Below, one piece after another: positions 1-7,519 of a stretch of DNA of 9,002 nt; positions within the stretch are counted from its first letter, which is position 1; the number at the start of each line of letters is the position of its first letter. Source of the DNA: Holophagales bacterium (GTDB taxonomy: Bacteria > Acidobacteriota > Holophagae > Holophagales > Holophagaceae); contig JAIRRD010000113.1 of NCBI GenBank assembly GCA_031256155.1, forward strand, positions 1-9,002, in the 5' to 3' direction. A model generated the notes under the pieces. It was not told the DNA's origin, searched no databases, and saw only the letters and a program-made list of their open reading frames with translations. A program made the translations under genes and the position numbers.

Positions 1-1
1 T

Positions 2-13
2 CCAACCGGTTGG
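2..13. repeat. Perfect 12-bp palindrome at the left edge
   Basis: CCAACCGGTTGG is its own reverse complement and lies about 45 bases past the lipoprotein stop. It could be the stem of that gene's terminator if a T run follows on the minus strand beyond the window, or a protein-binding site. What lies outside is not visible. Confidence 0.35.
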
Positions 14-58
14 TTTTCAAGTTTGATTTTTTTCATTTCGGAACCAATGTAAGAAGCG

Positions 59-490
59 CTATTCCAGCACAGCCGTCACACCGGAAATGCCTTCCGGCTT
101 TGGAGCGAGCGTTTCGCCAGTGTCATAGAGCGTGGCTTTTAGTTTTTGAGCAAAATGAACCTGAAAAACACCTTTATCAGAATCCATCTCAAATTCACCG
201 AAGTCGGGGCCAATTATGTCCAGATGGCTTGCGATAAAGTATGTGTGCTTACCTTGTGAAAGACCGCTCACTATAAGCACCTGAGCTTTTTTGTTCTTCT
301 GAGTCACGGGAACGCGAACTCCATTAATGGTTAAATCCACAGGCCCTACTATTTTACGTGTGAATTGCATCTGAAATGTACCGGGGGGGAGAGGCTTTTG
401 CGGAATAAATGGCAACAGTGCCATCGTACAACCGACCGTAACCGCTAACGCGCTCAACGCAGCCAGACCAAAAATTTTTGTCCCTTTCAT
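59..490 (-). CDS. Small probable lipoprotein of unknown function
   Basis: The protein has 143 residues from the chosen start. It opens with MKGTK, followed by a hydrophobic stretch (about residues 6-20) ending in TVGC with Cys21. This fits a relaxed lipoprotein signal-peptidase II site, although Thr at -3 is not the classic Leu. Thr at +2 would not retain it in the inner membrane under the E. coli rule, so outer-membrane anchoring is inferred. The mature part is mostly predicted beta strand. The stretch PVDLTINGVRVPV (about 50-62) followed later by GLSQGKHTYFI loosely recalls a PEGA-like surface repeat, but I do not assign that family. A longer reading starts at TTG at 502, but GGAGG at 496-500 lies 5 bases before ATG 490 and overlaps that TTG, so ATG 490 is the better start. 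It lies 115 bases downstream of the TfoX-type gene and may or may not share its transcript. No function is assigned. Confidence 0.72.
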   Translation of the reverse strand: MKGTKIFGLAALSALAVTVGCTMALLPFIPQKPLPPGTFQMQFTRKIVGPVDLTINGVRVPVTQKNKKAQVLIVSGLSQGKHTYFIASHLDIIGPDFGEFEMDSDKGVFQVHFAQKLKATLYDTGETLAPKPEGISGVTAVLE

Positions 491-495
491 GTGAG

Positions 496-500
496 CCTCC
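496..500 (-). promoter_or_regulatory. Ribosome binding site deciding the lipoprotein start
   Basis: On the minus strand GGAGG is followed by five bases (CTCAC) and then ATG at 490-488. It overlaps the competing upstream TTG codon at 502-500, which makes the TTG an unlikely start. Confidence 0.7.
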
Positions 501-522
501 AACCGAGTTCACTGCTATTGTA

Positions 523-599
523 TAGCAATTCCATGTGAAATGCGCCATTTTACATGGAATGAAGTATGGCGGCATGTGGCGTTTTTAACTTGTGGAGCA
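523..599. repeat. Intergenic repeat, copy 1, with hairpin core
   Basis: The segment 523-576 matches 8839-8892 at 47 of 54 positions without gaps, by my hand alignment. Weaker similarity continues to about 599, where both copies reach a TGGAG-type end. The core at 529-559 is an inverted repeat: TTCCATGTGAAATG, a 3-base loop, then CATTTTACATGGAA, with 13 of 14 positions pairing. It sits upstream of the lipoprotein gene, in the same orientation relative to the downstream gene as copy 2. A short inverted repeat, TGCTA/TAGCA, at 513-527 adjoins it. The tail at 588-599 (ACTTGTGGAGCA) recurs in the hairpin at 1204-1241. It resembles a REP- or MITE-like intergenic unit; family and function are unknown. 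Confidence 0.75.
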
Positions 600-605
600 C
601 TCCGC

Positions 606-935
606 TCACATCTTTGATGTCTTTTTCTTTTTCGGCTTAGGTACAGGGATAACCTGCTCTAATGCTGTAACAACTGCGCTTACCAATTCTGTATCGTCAA
701 TATCCAGAATGTAATGCTCTTTCGCGCCTTTATAGGGGAACCCTTTTTCGGCGGCGCTCATAAACTCTGCCAAACATGGCAGGATTTTTACATAAACCGT
801 ACTATTGCAAACGAGCAGAATCGGCTTATTGTTGACATAAACCATGTATTCACCAAACATTTTTTTATGACGCACAGCTCCAATTCCATCAATCTGAGTG
901 CAGACGTATTCTATAAAATCAACTGTGGTAGCCAT
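606..935 (-). CDS. TfoX N-terminal domain protein
   Basis: A 109-residue protein that fits a stand-alone TfoX_N domain over about residues 7-96. Recognisable parts are the MFGEYMVY block (26-33), the following strand-rich stretch with VYVKILP (47-53), and KGFPYKGAKEHYILD (64-78). The tail (99-109) is rich in lysine and proline (PKPKKKKTSKM). Proteins with this domain include the competence regulators TfoX/Sxy, but those carry an additional C-terminal domain that is absent here. Single-domain versions are common and mostly uncharacterised, so a role in competence should not be assumed. The ATG at 935 is supported by GAGG at 943-946, seven bases upstream. The protein is expected to be cytoplasmic, with no signal peptide or membrane segment. 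The gene is separated from the pump operon by the palindrome cluster and may have its own promoter there. Confidence 0.85.
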   Translation of the reverse strand: MATTVDFIEYVCTQIDGIGAVRHKKMFGEYMVYVNNKPILLVCNSTVYVKILPCLAEFMSAAEKGFPYKGAKEHYILDIDDTELVSAVVTALEQVIPVPKPKKKKTSKM

Positions 936-942
936 CTTAATA

Positions 943-946
943 CCTC
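943..946 (-). promoter_or_regulatory. Ribosome binding site of the TfoX-type gene
   Basis: GAGG on the minus strand lies seven bases before ATG 935, within TTGAGGTATTAAGATG. It supports the chosen start. Confidence 0.6.
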
Positions 947-987
947 AACAATTATATTTTAGTTTATAGTCAACGCCCTTGACAAGC

Positions 988-1016
988 ATTATAGCGGTTT
1001 AACTTTTCGTAGTTAA
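988..1016 (-). promoter_or_regulatory. Candidate sigma-70 promoter for the TfoX-type gene
   Basis: On the minus strand TTAACT (plus 1011-1016) is followed by a 17-base spacer and a perfect TATAAT (plus 988-993). Transcription would start near 980 and leave a leader of about 45 bases before ATG 935. The -35 box matches TTGACA at four of six positions. Most of the promoter lies inside the palindrome at 991-1024, so the match may come from the repeat sequence by chance. Confidence 0.35.
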
Positions 1017-1024
1017 ACCGCTAT
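991..1024. repeat. Perfect 14-bp inverted repeat (palindrome A)
   Basis: The arms are ATAGCGGTTTAACT (991-1004) and AGTTAAACCGCTAT (1011-1024), around a 6-base loop. The ATAGC-GTTTAAC layout recurs at 1251-1263 with one changed base (G to A), so it appears to belong to the same family as the palindrome at 1247-1288. There is no run of T after either arm, so a terminator is not favoured. Confidence 0.85.
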
Positions 1025-1054
1025 GCCGGGATTCGCCTGCGAATCACGGCCGCT

Positions 1055-1096
1055 CATAGTCCATAGGCGAGCTTGGCTCGCCGTAAATGGACTATG
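1055..1096. repeat. Two-part perfect hairpin
   Basis: The outer arms CATAGTCCAT (1055-1064) and ATGGACTATG (1087-1096) pair perfectly. Inside them GGCGAGC (1066-1072) and GCTCGCC (1076-1082) pair perfectly around TTG. The two stems are separated by 1 and 4 unpaired bases, giving 17 base pairs in total. Long, GC-rich and without a T tract, it looks like a structured repeat unit rather than a simple terminator. Confidence 0.8.
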
Positions 1097-1203
1097 AAAG
1101 CGCAAATTGCTATACAGACAAGCAAGCACCGCCTACGCCTCCCATTTCGCTCCCCGCCGATGGCGGCTCGCTCCATTACGGCGCAGTCTAGTGCATCCGC
1201 GCA

Positions 1204-1241
1204 TTTTACTTGTGGAGCATTGTTATGCTCCACAAGTAAAA
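1204..1241. repeat. Perfect 17-bp hairpin with 4-base loop
   Basis: The arms TTTTACTTGTGGAGCAT (1204-1220) and ATGCTCCACAAGTAAAA (1225-1241) pair without mismatch around TGTT. On either strand the stem begins with T and ends with A, the reverse of the A-stem-T layout of a bidirectional terminator. The sequence ACTTGTGGAGCA from its arm is also present once at 588-599, at the tail of repeat copy 1. Confidence 0.85.
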
Positions 1242-1246
1242 CGACT

Positions 1247-1288
1247 ATATATAGCAGTTTAACGTCAATAAGTTGAACTGCTATATAT
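1247..1288 (-). terminator. Hairpin spanning the mdtC-like stop codon, possible weak terminator
   Basis: The arms 1247-1263 and 1272-1288 form 17 pairs, one of them G-T, around an 8-base loop. The TAG stop of the mdtC-like gene (1283-1281) lies inside the first arm as read on the minus strand. After the stem the minus strand reads AGTCGTTTTAC, a short and displaced T run, so termination would be weak. It may equally be a repeat unit or a 3'-end structure protecting the messenger. The hairpin is certain; the terminator role is an inference. Confidence 0.4.
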
Positions 1289-4200
1289 GATGGCCGTGCC
1301 GTTTCTGGCGGAAATTGCTCCATCTGAGTCTGAGCCTGCCAAGATATAGATACACAACGGGAGTTGTGTAGAGAGTTAGCATCTGGCTGAACAACAGGCC
1401 GCCAACAATTGACAGGCCCAGGGGGCGCCTGAATTCGGAACCGGTTCCCCTGCCCAAAGCCAGCGGTAGGCCACCTAGCATCGCGGCCATAGTTGTCATG
1501 GTGATGGGGCGGAAACGCAGTAAACAGGCTTGAAATATGGCTTTTTCGGGTAACAGGCTTTCACGTCTCTCAATGGCTAGAGCGAAATCTATCATTAAAA
1601 TAGCGTTTTTTTGAACAAGTCCAATCAGTAAAATAATGCCAATAAGGGCAATAACGCTGAGTTCCGTTTTAAAGGCAAGAAGAGCCAGAAGTGCGCCAAC
1701 GCCCGCTGAAGGCAATGTTGATAGTATTGTCAATGGATGAATCAAGCTCTCGTACAACATGCCAAGTACTACATACACAACCACCAATGCCGCCGCAATC
1801 AGCAGGGGCTGGTTGGCCAGAGATTCTTGGAAAGCTTTGGCGGTACCCATAAAGGTACCTCTGATGGTGCCAGGAAGCATTATTTGATCCTGGGCTTTTT
1901 GTATTGCGGTCACAGCATCACCCAGCGCTATGTTTGGGGCCAGATTAAAAGAAAATGTTACTGCTGGCAGGGTTCCCTGATGGCTTATGGACAGTGAGGT
2001 GTTTTTGCGTTCCCACTTAGCGAAAACGCTCAAGGGGACTAAATTGCCGCTGGTTGAACGGACATATATGTGATCCAAACTATCCGGTGTTCGCCAGTAA
2101 TCCGGTGAAACTACCATCACTACGCGGTACTGGTTTAGCGTCATATACATGGTGGAAACGAAGCGCTGGCCAAAGGCGTCATAAAGTGTTGAATCAATGG
2201 CCTGCGGCGTAATGCCCAAACGCGATGCTGTTTCTCTGTCGATTACCACATTGGCTTGAAGACCCATATTCTGTTGGTCGCTGTTGAGATCCGTGATTTC
2301 GGCCAGCGTCCTGAATTTTTGCAGCATGCGGGGTGCCCATTCAAATAACTCGTCTGCGTCATCGCCCTGAATGGTGTACTGGTAAAGTGCGCCACCTCCC
2401 ATGCGACCGCCTACGCGAATGTCCTGCGGGCTTTGAAGGAACATGGTGGCTTCCGGAATAGAGGCCGTTTTAGCCCTCAGTCTGGCAATCACTTGGTCGG
2501 CTGTATCTTTTCTCTCTTTTTTGGGTTTTAAGGAAATATTCACTCTTGCGGAATTGCCTGTTCCGGCAGTGGCGGAAACGCTCTCTATGGCCGGGTCGGC
2601 GCAAATTACGTCCATGAACTTAGGCAGCATCTGCGACATGGCCGCAAAACTTATATCCTGCGAAGCGCGTATATTTCCCATCAGGCGACCTGTGTCCTGC
2701 TGTGGAAAGAATCCCTTTGGAACAATGATATAGAGCCAAACGGTGGCAATCATGGTGGAAATCGTGACTGAGATGGTCAGGCGCTTATGCAGTAGTACCC
2801 AAGCCAATGAGCGTTCATAGGTTCCGTAAATTTTATTAAAAAGGGATTCTGTGCATCTGAATATCCACCCTCTTTCTTCCGTGAAGCGGTGGCGCATCAG
2901 CTTTGAACACATCATTGGGGTCGTTGTCAGTGAGAGGAACATAGAGGTAATAATCGCCACGGCGAGCGTTACGGCGAATTCTCTGAACAAGCGCCCGACA
3001 ATACCGCCCATTAGCAGTATTGGTATAAAAACGGCTACTAACGAAATGCTTATAGAGACAATAGTTGAGCCAATTTCCTTAGCGCCGTGCAGGGAGGCTT
3101 CCATTGGTGACATGCCGCCTTCCACATGCCTTGTGATGTTTTCCACAACAACGATGGCATCGTCAACAACAAAGCCCGTGGCGATGGTTATGGCCATTAG
3201 AGAGAGGTTGTCAACGCTGTACCCGGCAAGATACATGACCCCAAAGGTTCCGACCAGCGAAACAGGTACCACAACGCTTGGAATAAATGTGGAGCGCCAA
3301 TCCCTCAAAAATACGAAAACAACAAGAATTACCAGTGTTATTGAGATGAGCAGCGTTCGTTGGACATCTTCAACAGATGCTCTGATGGTAGTTGTGGCAT
3401 CCTGTAAAATACTGAGGTCCACAGTTGGTGGTAGCACAGCTTGAAGCTCAGGCATGAGGTCTTTGATGCGGTCAACTGTCTCAATGATGTTGGCTCCAGG
3501 CTGTCTGAAAACCATCAGTGTGATTGCTGGACCGACCTCTGTTAGTCCTATGTTTCTTATTTCCTGGACAGAGTCGGTGACGCTGGCGACTTGATCCAAA
3601 CGAAGCGCGGCTCCATCTTTGTATCTAACGATTATTTTCGCGTAGTCTTCGGCGGCAAAAATCTGGTCTGTCACATCAATGGACCATGTGGAGAAACCAT
3701 CCGAAATATCACCTGTCGGGCGATTGACATTGGCGGCGGCGATGGACGCGCGGACATCCTCAAGTGAGAGGCCATGACTATTTAAAATGTTGGGGTTTAC
3801 TTCTACTCTTACGGCAGGCATGGCCCCGCCCATCACAAAAACTTGCCCCACACCCGGTATTTGGGAGAGCTTCTGCTGGAGTATGGTGCTTCCGACATCG
3901 TACATCTGCGTTCTGGGAACAACGGTTGATGAAAGCATCAGCATCAGAATCGGCGAATCGGCCGGATTGACTTTTCTCCATCCGGGATTGCTCGGAAGAT
4001 TTGCAGGTAGCTGGCTTCTCGCGGCATTTATGGCTGCCTGAACTTCTCTGCCAGCAGCATCTATGTTCCTGTCCAAATCAAACTGAAGCGTGACGTTCGT
4101 GGAACCCAATGAGCTACTGCTGGTCATTTCAGTTATGCCGGCAATCCGCCCAAATTGGCGCTCCAGCGGCGTTGCTACAGATGAGGCCATTGTCTCTGGA

Positions 4201-4364
4201 CTTGCGCCAGGCAGGTTTGCGAAAACCTGTATGGTTGGAAACTCTACTTGTGGTATTGGCGCAACGGGCAAAAATCTATAGGCAATGGCCCCTGCCATTG
4301 TAATTGCAATGGTCAAAAGCGTTGTGGCAGCCGGGCGCTTGATAAATGGCGTGGATAAATTCAC
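1281..4364 (-). CDS. mdtC: RND efflux transporter subunit, MdtC-like
   Basis: An inner-membrane proton/drug antiporter subunit of 1027 residues, full length for the hydrophobe/amphiphile efflux RND family. TM1 (about 12-30) precedes a periplasmic porter loop (31-335). TM2-6 follow (336-490), with TM4 carrying [14 protein letters not shown] and the paired proton-relay aspartates Asp401 and Asp402. TM7 (530-548) precedes the second porter loop, and TM8-12 (about 855-1010) include Lys919 in [17 protein letters not shown] and Arg952 in LRFRPI, the usual partners of those aspartates. Stretches such as [31 protein letters not shown] and QDIRVGGR fit MdtC better than MdtB. In E. coli, MdtB and MdtC form a mixed trimer that works with MdtA and TolC; a mixed trimer is inferred here. 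The start is GTG at 4364, overlapping the mdtB-like stop in GTGA, with a G-rich ribosome binding site just upstream. It is the last gene of the operon. Confidence 0.93.
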   Translation of the reverse strand: MNLSTPFIKRPAATTLLTIAITMAGAIAYRFLPVAPIPQVEFPTIQVFANLPGASPETMASSVATPLERQFGRIAGITEMTSSSSLGSTNVTLQFDLDRNIDAAGREVQAAINAARSQLPANLPSNPGWRKVNPADSPILMLMLSSTVVPRTQMYDVGSTILQQKLSQIPGVGQVFVMGGAMPAVRVEVNPNILNSHGLSLEDVRASIAAANVNRPTGDISDGFSTWSIDVTDQIFAAEDYAKIIVRYKDGAALRLDQVASVTDSVQEIRNIGLTEVGPAITLMVFRQPGANIIETVDRIKDLMPELQAVLPPTVDLSILQDATTTIRASVEDVQRTLLISITLVILVVFVFLRDWRSTFIPSVVVPVSLVGTFGVMYLAGYSVDNLSLMAITIATGFVVDDAIVVVENITRHVEGGMSPMEASLHGAKEIGSTIVSISISLVAVFIPILLMGGIVGRLFREFAVTLAVAIITSMFLSLTTTPMMCSKLMRHRFTEERGWIFRCTESLFNKIYGTYERSLAWVLLHKRLTISVTISTMIATVWLYIIVPKGFFPQQDTGRLMGNIRASQDISFAAMSQMLPKFMDVICADPAIESVSATAGTGNSARVNISLKPKKERKDTADQVIARLRAKTASIPEATMFLQSPQDIRVGGRMGGGALYQYTIQGDDADELFEWAPRMLQKFRTLAEITDLNSDQQNMGLQANVVIDRETASRLGITPQAIDSTLYDAFGQRFVSTMYMTLNQYRVVMVVSPDYWRTPDSLDHIYVRSTSGNLVPLSVFAKWERKNTSLSISHQGTLPAVTFSFNLAPNIALGDAVTAIQKAQDQIMLPGTIRGTFMGTAKAFQESLANQPLLIAAALVVVYVVLGMLYESLIHPLTILSTLPSAGVGALLALLAFKTELSVIALIGIILLIGLVQKNAILMIDFALAIERRESLLPEKAIFQACLLRFRPITMTTMAAMLGGLPLALGRGTGSEFRRPLGLSIVGGLLFSQMLTLYTTPVVYLYLGRLRLRWSNFRQKRHGHHI

Positions 4365-7300
4365 GCTTCCCCCATTGGCGGCGTACTTAGCGCATCAGCA
4401 CGGTGTACATGCTCCTTTCTATCCAAAAAACCAGATGCGTCATTGCTGTTTTTGCCCCGCATCCTTTTTGCCAAGCGGTCAAAGGCCAGATAAATCACTG
4501 GTGTTGTGTACAGTGTCAAAACCTGGCTGAATATCAGGCCGCCTACGATTGCTATACCGAGCGGACGCCTCAATTCAGAGCCAACGCCAGAACTCAGGGC
4601 CAGTGGCAATCCACCCAACAGCGCCGCCATTGTAGTCATTATGATGGGCCGAAATCTGAGTATGGACGCCTGAAAAATGGCTTCTTCAGGTTCCATGCCG
4701 TCCTTGCGCTCGGCTTCCAGCGCAAAGTCAATCATCATAATGGCGTTTTTAGCCACTATGCCTATCAGCAATATGATTCCTATAAGGGCGATGATGGTGA
4801 AGTCTGTACGACAAATCATAAGAGACAACAATGCGCCGACACCAGCTGATGGAAGTGTTGAGAGAATTGTTATTGGATGTATATAACTCTCATACAAAAT
4901 GCCGAGCAGTATATAAACGGTTATGACTGCCGCGAGTACCAGCCAGGGAGTGTTTGAGAGGGATGCGCCAAACGCCTGAGCAGTTCCTTCAAATTTTCCT
5001 TTGAAACTTGCCGGGGCGTTTAGTTCGTAAAAGGCTTTTTCGATAGCTTTAACTGCGTCACCTAGTGAAGCGCCCGCAGCGAGATTGAAGGAAACTGTGG
5101 CGCAGGGGAATTGATCTTGGTGGTTTATTGAAAGCGACGCAGGGCCAGTTTCAATCCTGGTAAATGCGCTGAGAGGAATTATTTGACCTGTGTTTGATCT
5201 GACGTACATTCCCAGTAGGTCACTGGGAGTTTTCACCAAGCCCGGCTGAGCCTCCAGCACAACTTTGTACTGGTTCAACTGCGTAAACATTGTGGATATC
5301 TGCCGCTGACCAAAGGCATCGTAAAGCGCATCGTCCAGTATCTGCGGGGTTATGCCTAATCTGGATGCGGTCGTGCGATCCAAGATTACCCTGGCTTGAA
5401 GGCCGTTGTTTTGGAGGTCACTGGCGACGTCCCTGAGAATCGGAATTTGTTGCAAGCTGTCAACCAACATGGGGACATATTTGTCCAGTTCAACGGGGTC
5501 AGCGTCCTCCAGTACGTATTGGAATTGGTTTCTGCTCACTTTGTCTTCAACAGTCAGGTCCTGAACTGACTGCATGAATAACTGTATCCCGTGAACATCA
5601 GAGACCTCGGTCTGAATCCTGTTCATGATGTCTGCTGCGCTCGCGTTGCGCCGACCCAATGGTTTAAGGTTGATTTGCATGCGTCCACTGTTAAGAGTTG
5701 TATTTGTTCCGTCAATGCCAATGAAACTGGAAAGGCTCTCTACGGCAGAATCCCGAAGAATTACTTCCGCAAGCACCTGCTGGCGGACGGCCATGGCATC
5801 AAAGGAAATTGACTGGGGAGCTTCGGTAATTCCGACTATTACGCCAGTATCCTGAACAGGGAAAAAACTCTTGGGTATGACGATGTAGAGAAGAATAGTG
5901 CAGACCAAAGTTGCTATTGCCACAGACAGGGTGGCGTTTTGGTGCTGCATTACCCACTTTAATGTGCGGTCATAAAAATCAATTATATCCTGAAATACTT
6001 TTTCCGAGGCCTTGTAAAAGCGGTTCTGGTCTTCAGGGCGTCTGTGTTTCAGAAGTTTAGCACACATCATGGGCGTGAGGGTCAAAGATACAAAGGCTGA
6101 AACAAGGATGGTGACGCTGAGCGTGATAGCGAATTCCCTGAAGAGACGGCCAACGACATCGCCCATGAACAACAGTGGAATTAAGACGGCGATGAGTGAA
6201 ACGGTCAAAGATAAAATCGTAAAACCAATTTGTTCTGATCCCTTTAATGCCGCTTTAAGGGGTTCTTCGCCCTCTTCTATGTAGCGCATGATGTTTTCTA
6301 TCATCACGATGGCGTCATCAACCACGAAACCTGTGCTTATAGTTAATGCCATCAACGTCAGGTTGTTCAGGCTGAAGCCAAGGGCATACATCACCCCAAA
6401 CGTCCCAACCAAAGAGAGCGGTACAGCCACGCTTGGTATTACTGTTGCGGCCATGGTTCTCAAAAACACAAAAATTACCATTACTACCAGAGCAATACAG
6501 AGCATCAACTCAAATTCAACATCCCTGACTGAAGCGCGTATTGTTGTTGTCCTGTCGGTCAGGATATCAACTTCAACAGAAGTCGGAAGCGAGGCCGTGA
6601 GCTGAGGCAACAGGGCTTTTACTTTGTCAACTACAGCAATAATATTGGCCCCGGGCTGACGCTGAATGTTAAGAATAACAGAGGGGGTTGAATTCATCCA
6701 TGCGGCCTGTTTGACGTTTTCCGCAGCGTCAATTACTGTCGCGACATCTGACAAATAGACGGGTGAGTCGTTTTTGTAAGTGACGATAATAGATTTGTAC
6801 TGTTCACTGCTGAGTAATTGGTCGTTTGCCCCAATAGCAAAAGCCTGACGCATGCCGTCAAAATTACCTTTGGCTTGATTGACATTACTGAGCGTCACGG
6901 CCTGGCGCACATCCGCCATTGTCAGGCCATAGGAGGAAAGCTGTCTTGGGTTGGCTTGAATGCGTACCGCTGGCTTTTGGCCACCGCTCAGGCTTACAAG
7001 ACCAACGCCTGGTAGTTGACTGATTTTTTGCGCGAGCCTTGAGTCCGCATAGTCCTGCACCTTGGTCAATGGGAGTGAGGTTGAGGTGAGACCCAAACTC
7101 AGGATAGGGGCGTCGGCGGGGTTAGACTTGCTGTATATGGGAGGATTGGGAAGATTGACTGGCAGATATGTGCCAGCTGCGTTTATGGATGCCTGTACTT
7201 GCTGAACAGCAATGTCAATGTCCAAATTGAGGTCAAACTGTAAGGTCAGTAACGAACTGCCGGATGAACTGGCTGAATACATTCTGGTCAGCCCTGGCAG

Positions 7301-7519
7301 TTGGCCAAATTGTCTCTCTAAAGGTGCGGTAATGGCAGATGCGACTACGTCAGGACTTGCGCCTGGATAAAAAGTCGCTATCTGAATGGTTGGATAGTCA
7401 ACCTGCGGAAGGGCCGATACGGGCAAAAAACGAAATGCAAAAATACCAACCAGCATTATTCCGGCCATCAGAAGCGATGTGGCTATTGGCCGGAGAATGA
7501 ATGGCTTGGATGGATTCAT
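4361..7519 (-). CDS. mdtB: RND efflux transporter subunit, MdtB-like
   Basis: A 1052-residue inner-membrane RND subunit with the standard duplicated layout. TM1 is about 12-30, the first porter loop 31-335 and TM2-6 338-488. TM7 is about 530-548, the second porter loop 549-855 and TM8-12 858-1012. The proton-relay residues are intact: Asp401 and Asp402 in [14 protein letters not shown], Lys924 in [15 protein letters not shown] and Arg957 in LRFRPII. Features close to MdtB include [41 protein letters not shown] and INHQDQFP. A hydrophilic C-terminal tail of about 35 residues after TM12 ([11 protein letters not shown] onward) is not conserved in the E. coli protein as I recall it. The ATG at 7519 overlaps the adaptor's stop in ATGA. 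AAGGGAAG lies slightly far upstream, so coupling to mdtA translation is likely. The expected role is export of drugs, bile-salt-like detergents or similar compounds, but the substrate cannot be read from sequence. Confidence 0.94.
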   Translation of the reverse strand: MNPSKPFILRPIATSLLMAGIMLVGIFAFRFLPVSALPQVDYPTIQIATFYPGASPDVVASAITAPLERQFGQLPGLTRMYSASSSGSSLLTLQFDLNLDIDIAVQQVQASINAAGTYLPVNLPNPPIYSKSNPADAPILSLGLTSTSLPLTKVQDYADSRLAQKISQLPGVGLVSLSGGQKPAVRIQANPRQLSSYGLTMADVRQAVTLSNVNQAKGNFDGMRQAFAIGANDQLLSSEQYKSIIVTYKNDSPVYLSDVATVIDAAENVKQAAWMNSTPSVILNIQRQPGANIIAVVDKVKALLPQLTASLPTSVEVDILTDRTTTIRASVRDVEFELMLCIALVVMVIFVFLRTMAATVIPSVAVPLSLVGTFGVMYALGFSLNNLTLMALTISTGFVVDDAIVMIENIMRYIEEGEEPLKAALKGSEQIGFTILSLTVSLIAVLIPLLFMGDVVGRLFREFAITLSVTILVSAFVSLTLTPMMCAKLLKHRRPEDQNRFYKASEKVFQDIIDFYDRTLKWVMQHQNATLSVAIATLVCTILLYIVIPKSFFPVQDTGVIVGITEAPQSISFDAMAVRQQVLAEVILRDSAVESLSSFIGIDGTNTTLNSGRMQINLKPLGRRNASAADIMNRIQTEVSDVHGIQLFMQSVQDLTVEDKVSRNQFQYVLEDADPVELDKYVPMLVDSLQQIPILRDVASDLQNNGLQARVILDRTTASRLGITPQILDDALYDAFGQRQISTMFTQLNQYKVVLEAQPGLVKTPSDLLGMYVRSNTGQIIPLSAFTRIETGPASLSINHQDQFPCATVSFNLAAGASLGDAVKAIEKAFYELNAPASFKGKFEGTAQAFGASLSNTPWLVLAAVITVYILLGILYESYIHPITILSTLPSAGVGALLSLMICRTDFTIIALIGIILLIGIVAKNAIMMIDFALEAERKDGMEPEEAIFQASILRFRPIIMTTMAALLGGLPLALSSGVGSELRRPLGIAIVGGLIFSQVLTLYTTPVIYLAFDRLAKRMRGKNSNDASGFLDRKEHVHRADALSTPPMGEA

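Larger units (their letters stand above)
969..1288. repeat. Palindrome cluster filling the gene-free gap between mdtC-like and TfoX-type genes
   Basis: The 345 bases between 936 and 1280 hold no convincing gene. Instead there are successive inverted repeats: 969-983 (GTCAA/TTGAC), 991-1024 (14-bp perfect arms), 1030-1045 (GATTCGC/GCGAATC), 1055-1096 (10-bp outer and 7-bp inner perfect arms), 1154-1166 (CCGCC/GGCGG), 1204-1241 (17-bp perfect arms) and 1247-1288 (17 pairs including one G-T). The outermost large palindromes are related in sequence. Also present, at 1105-1116, is AATTGCTATACA, the reverse complement of a motif at the edge of repeat copy 1 (519-530). This looks like a mosaic of intergenic repeat units or a small non-autonomous element; no transposase is nearby. 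Confidence 0.75.

Noticed and set aside
951..956. Second TATAAT on the minus strand close to the TfoX-type start
   Set aside because: The base at -35 distance reads AGGGCG, and a start site there would fall at the ribosome binding site, leaving almost no leader.
1073..1276. Open reading frame of 67 codons on the plus strand through the palindrome cluster
   Set aside because: It starts in a hairpin stem, has no ribosome binding site and its composition follows the repeats. No family is recognisable.
969..1288. CRISPR array
   Set aside because: The inverted repeats differ from each other, with no regular direct repeat and spacer period and no cas gene.
1054..1323. Open reading frame of 89 codons on the minus strand through the palindrome cluster
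   Set aside because: It begins inside the end of the mdtC-like gene in another frame, has no ribosome binding site I can see, and is composed of inverted-repeat sequence.
2851..3444. Long plus-strand reading frame (197 codons) opposite the mdtC-like gene
   Set aside because: It is antisense to well-conserved RND transmembrane sequence on the other strand. The translated product looks like a shadow, rich in Ser/Thr/Met with no domain.
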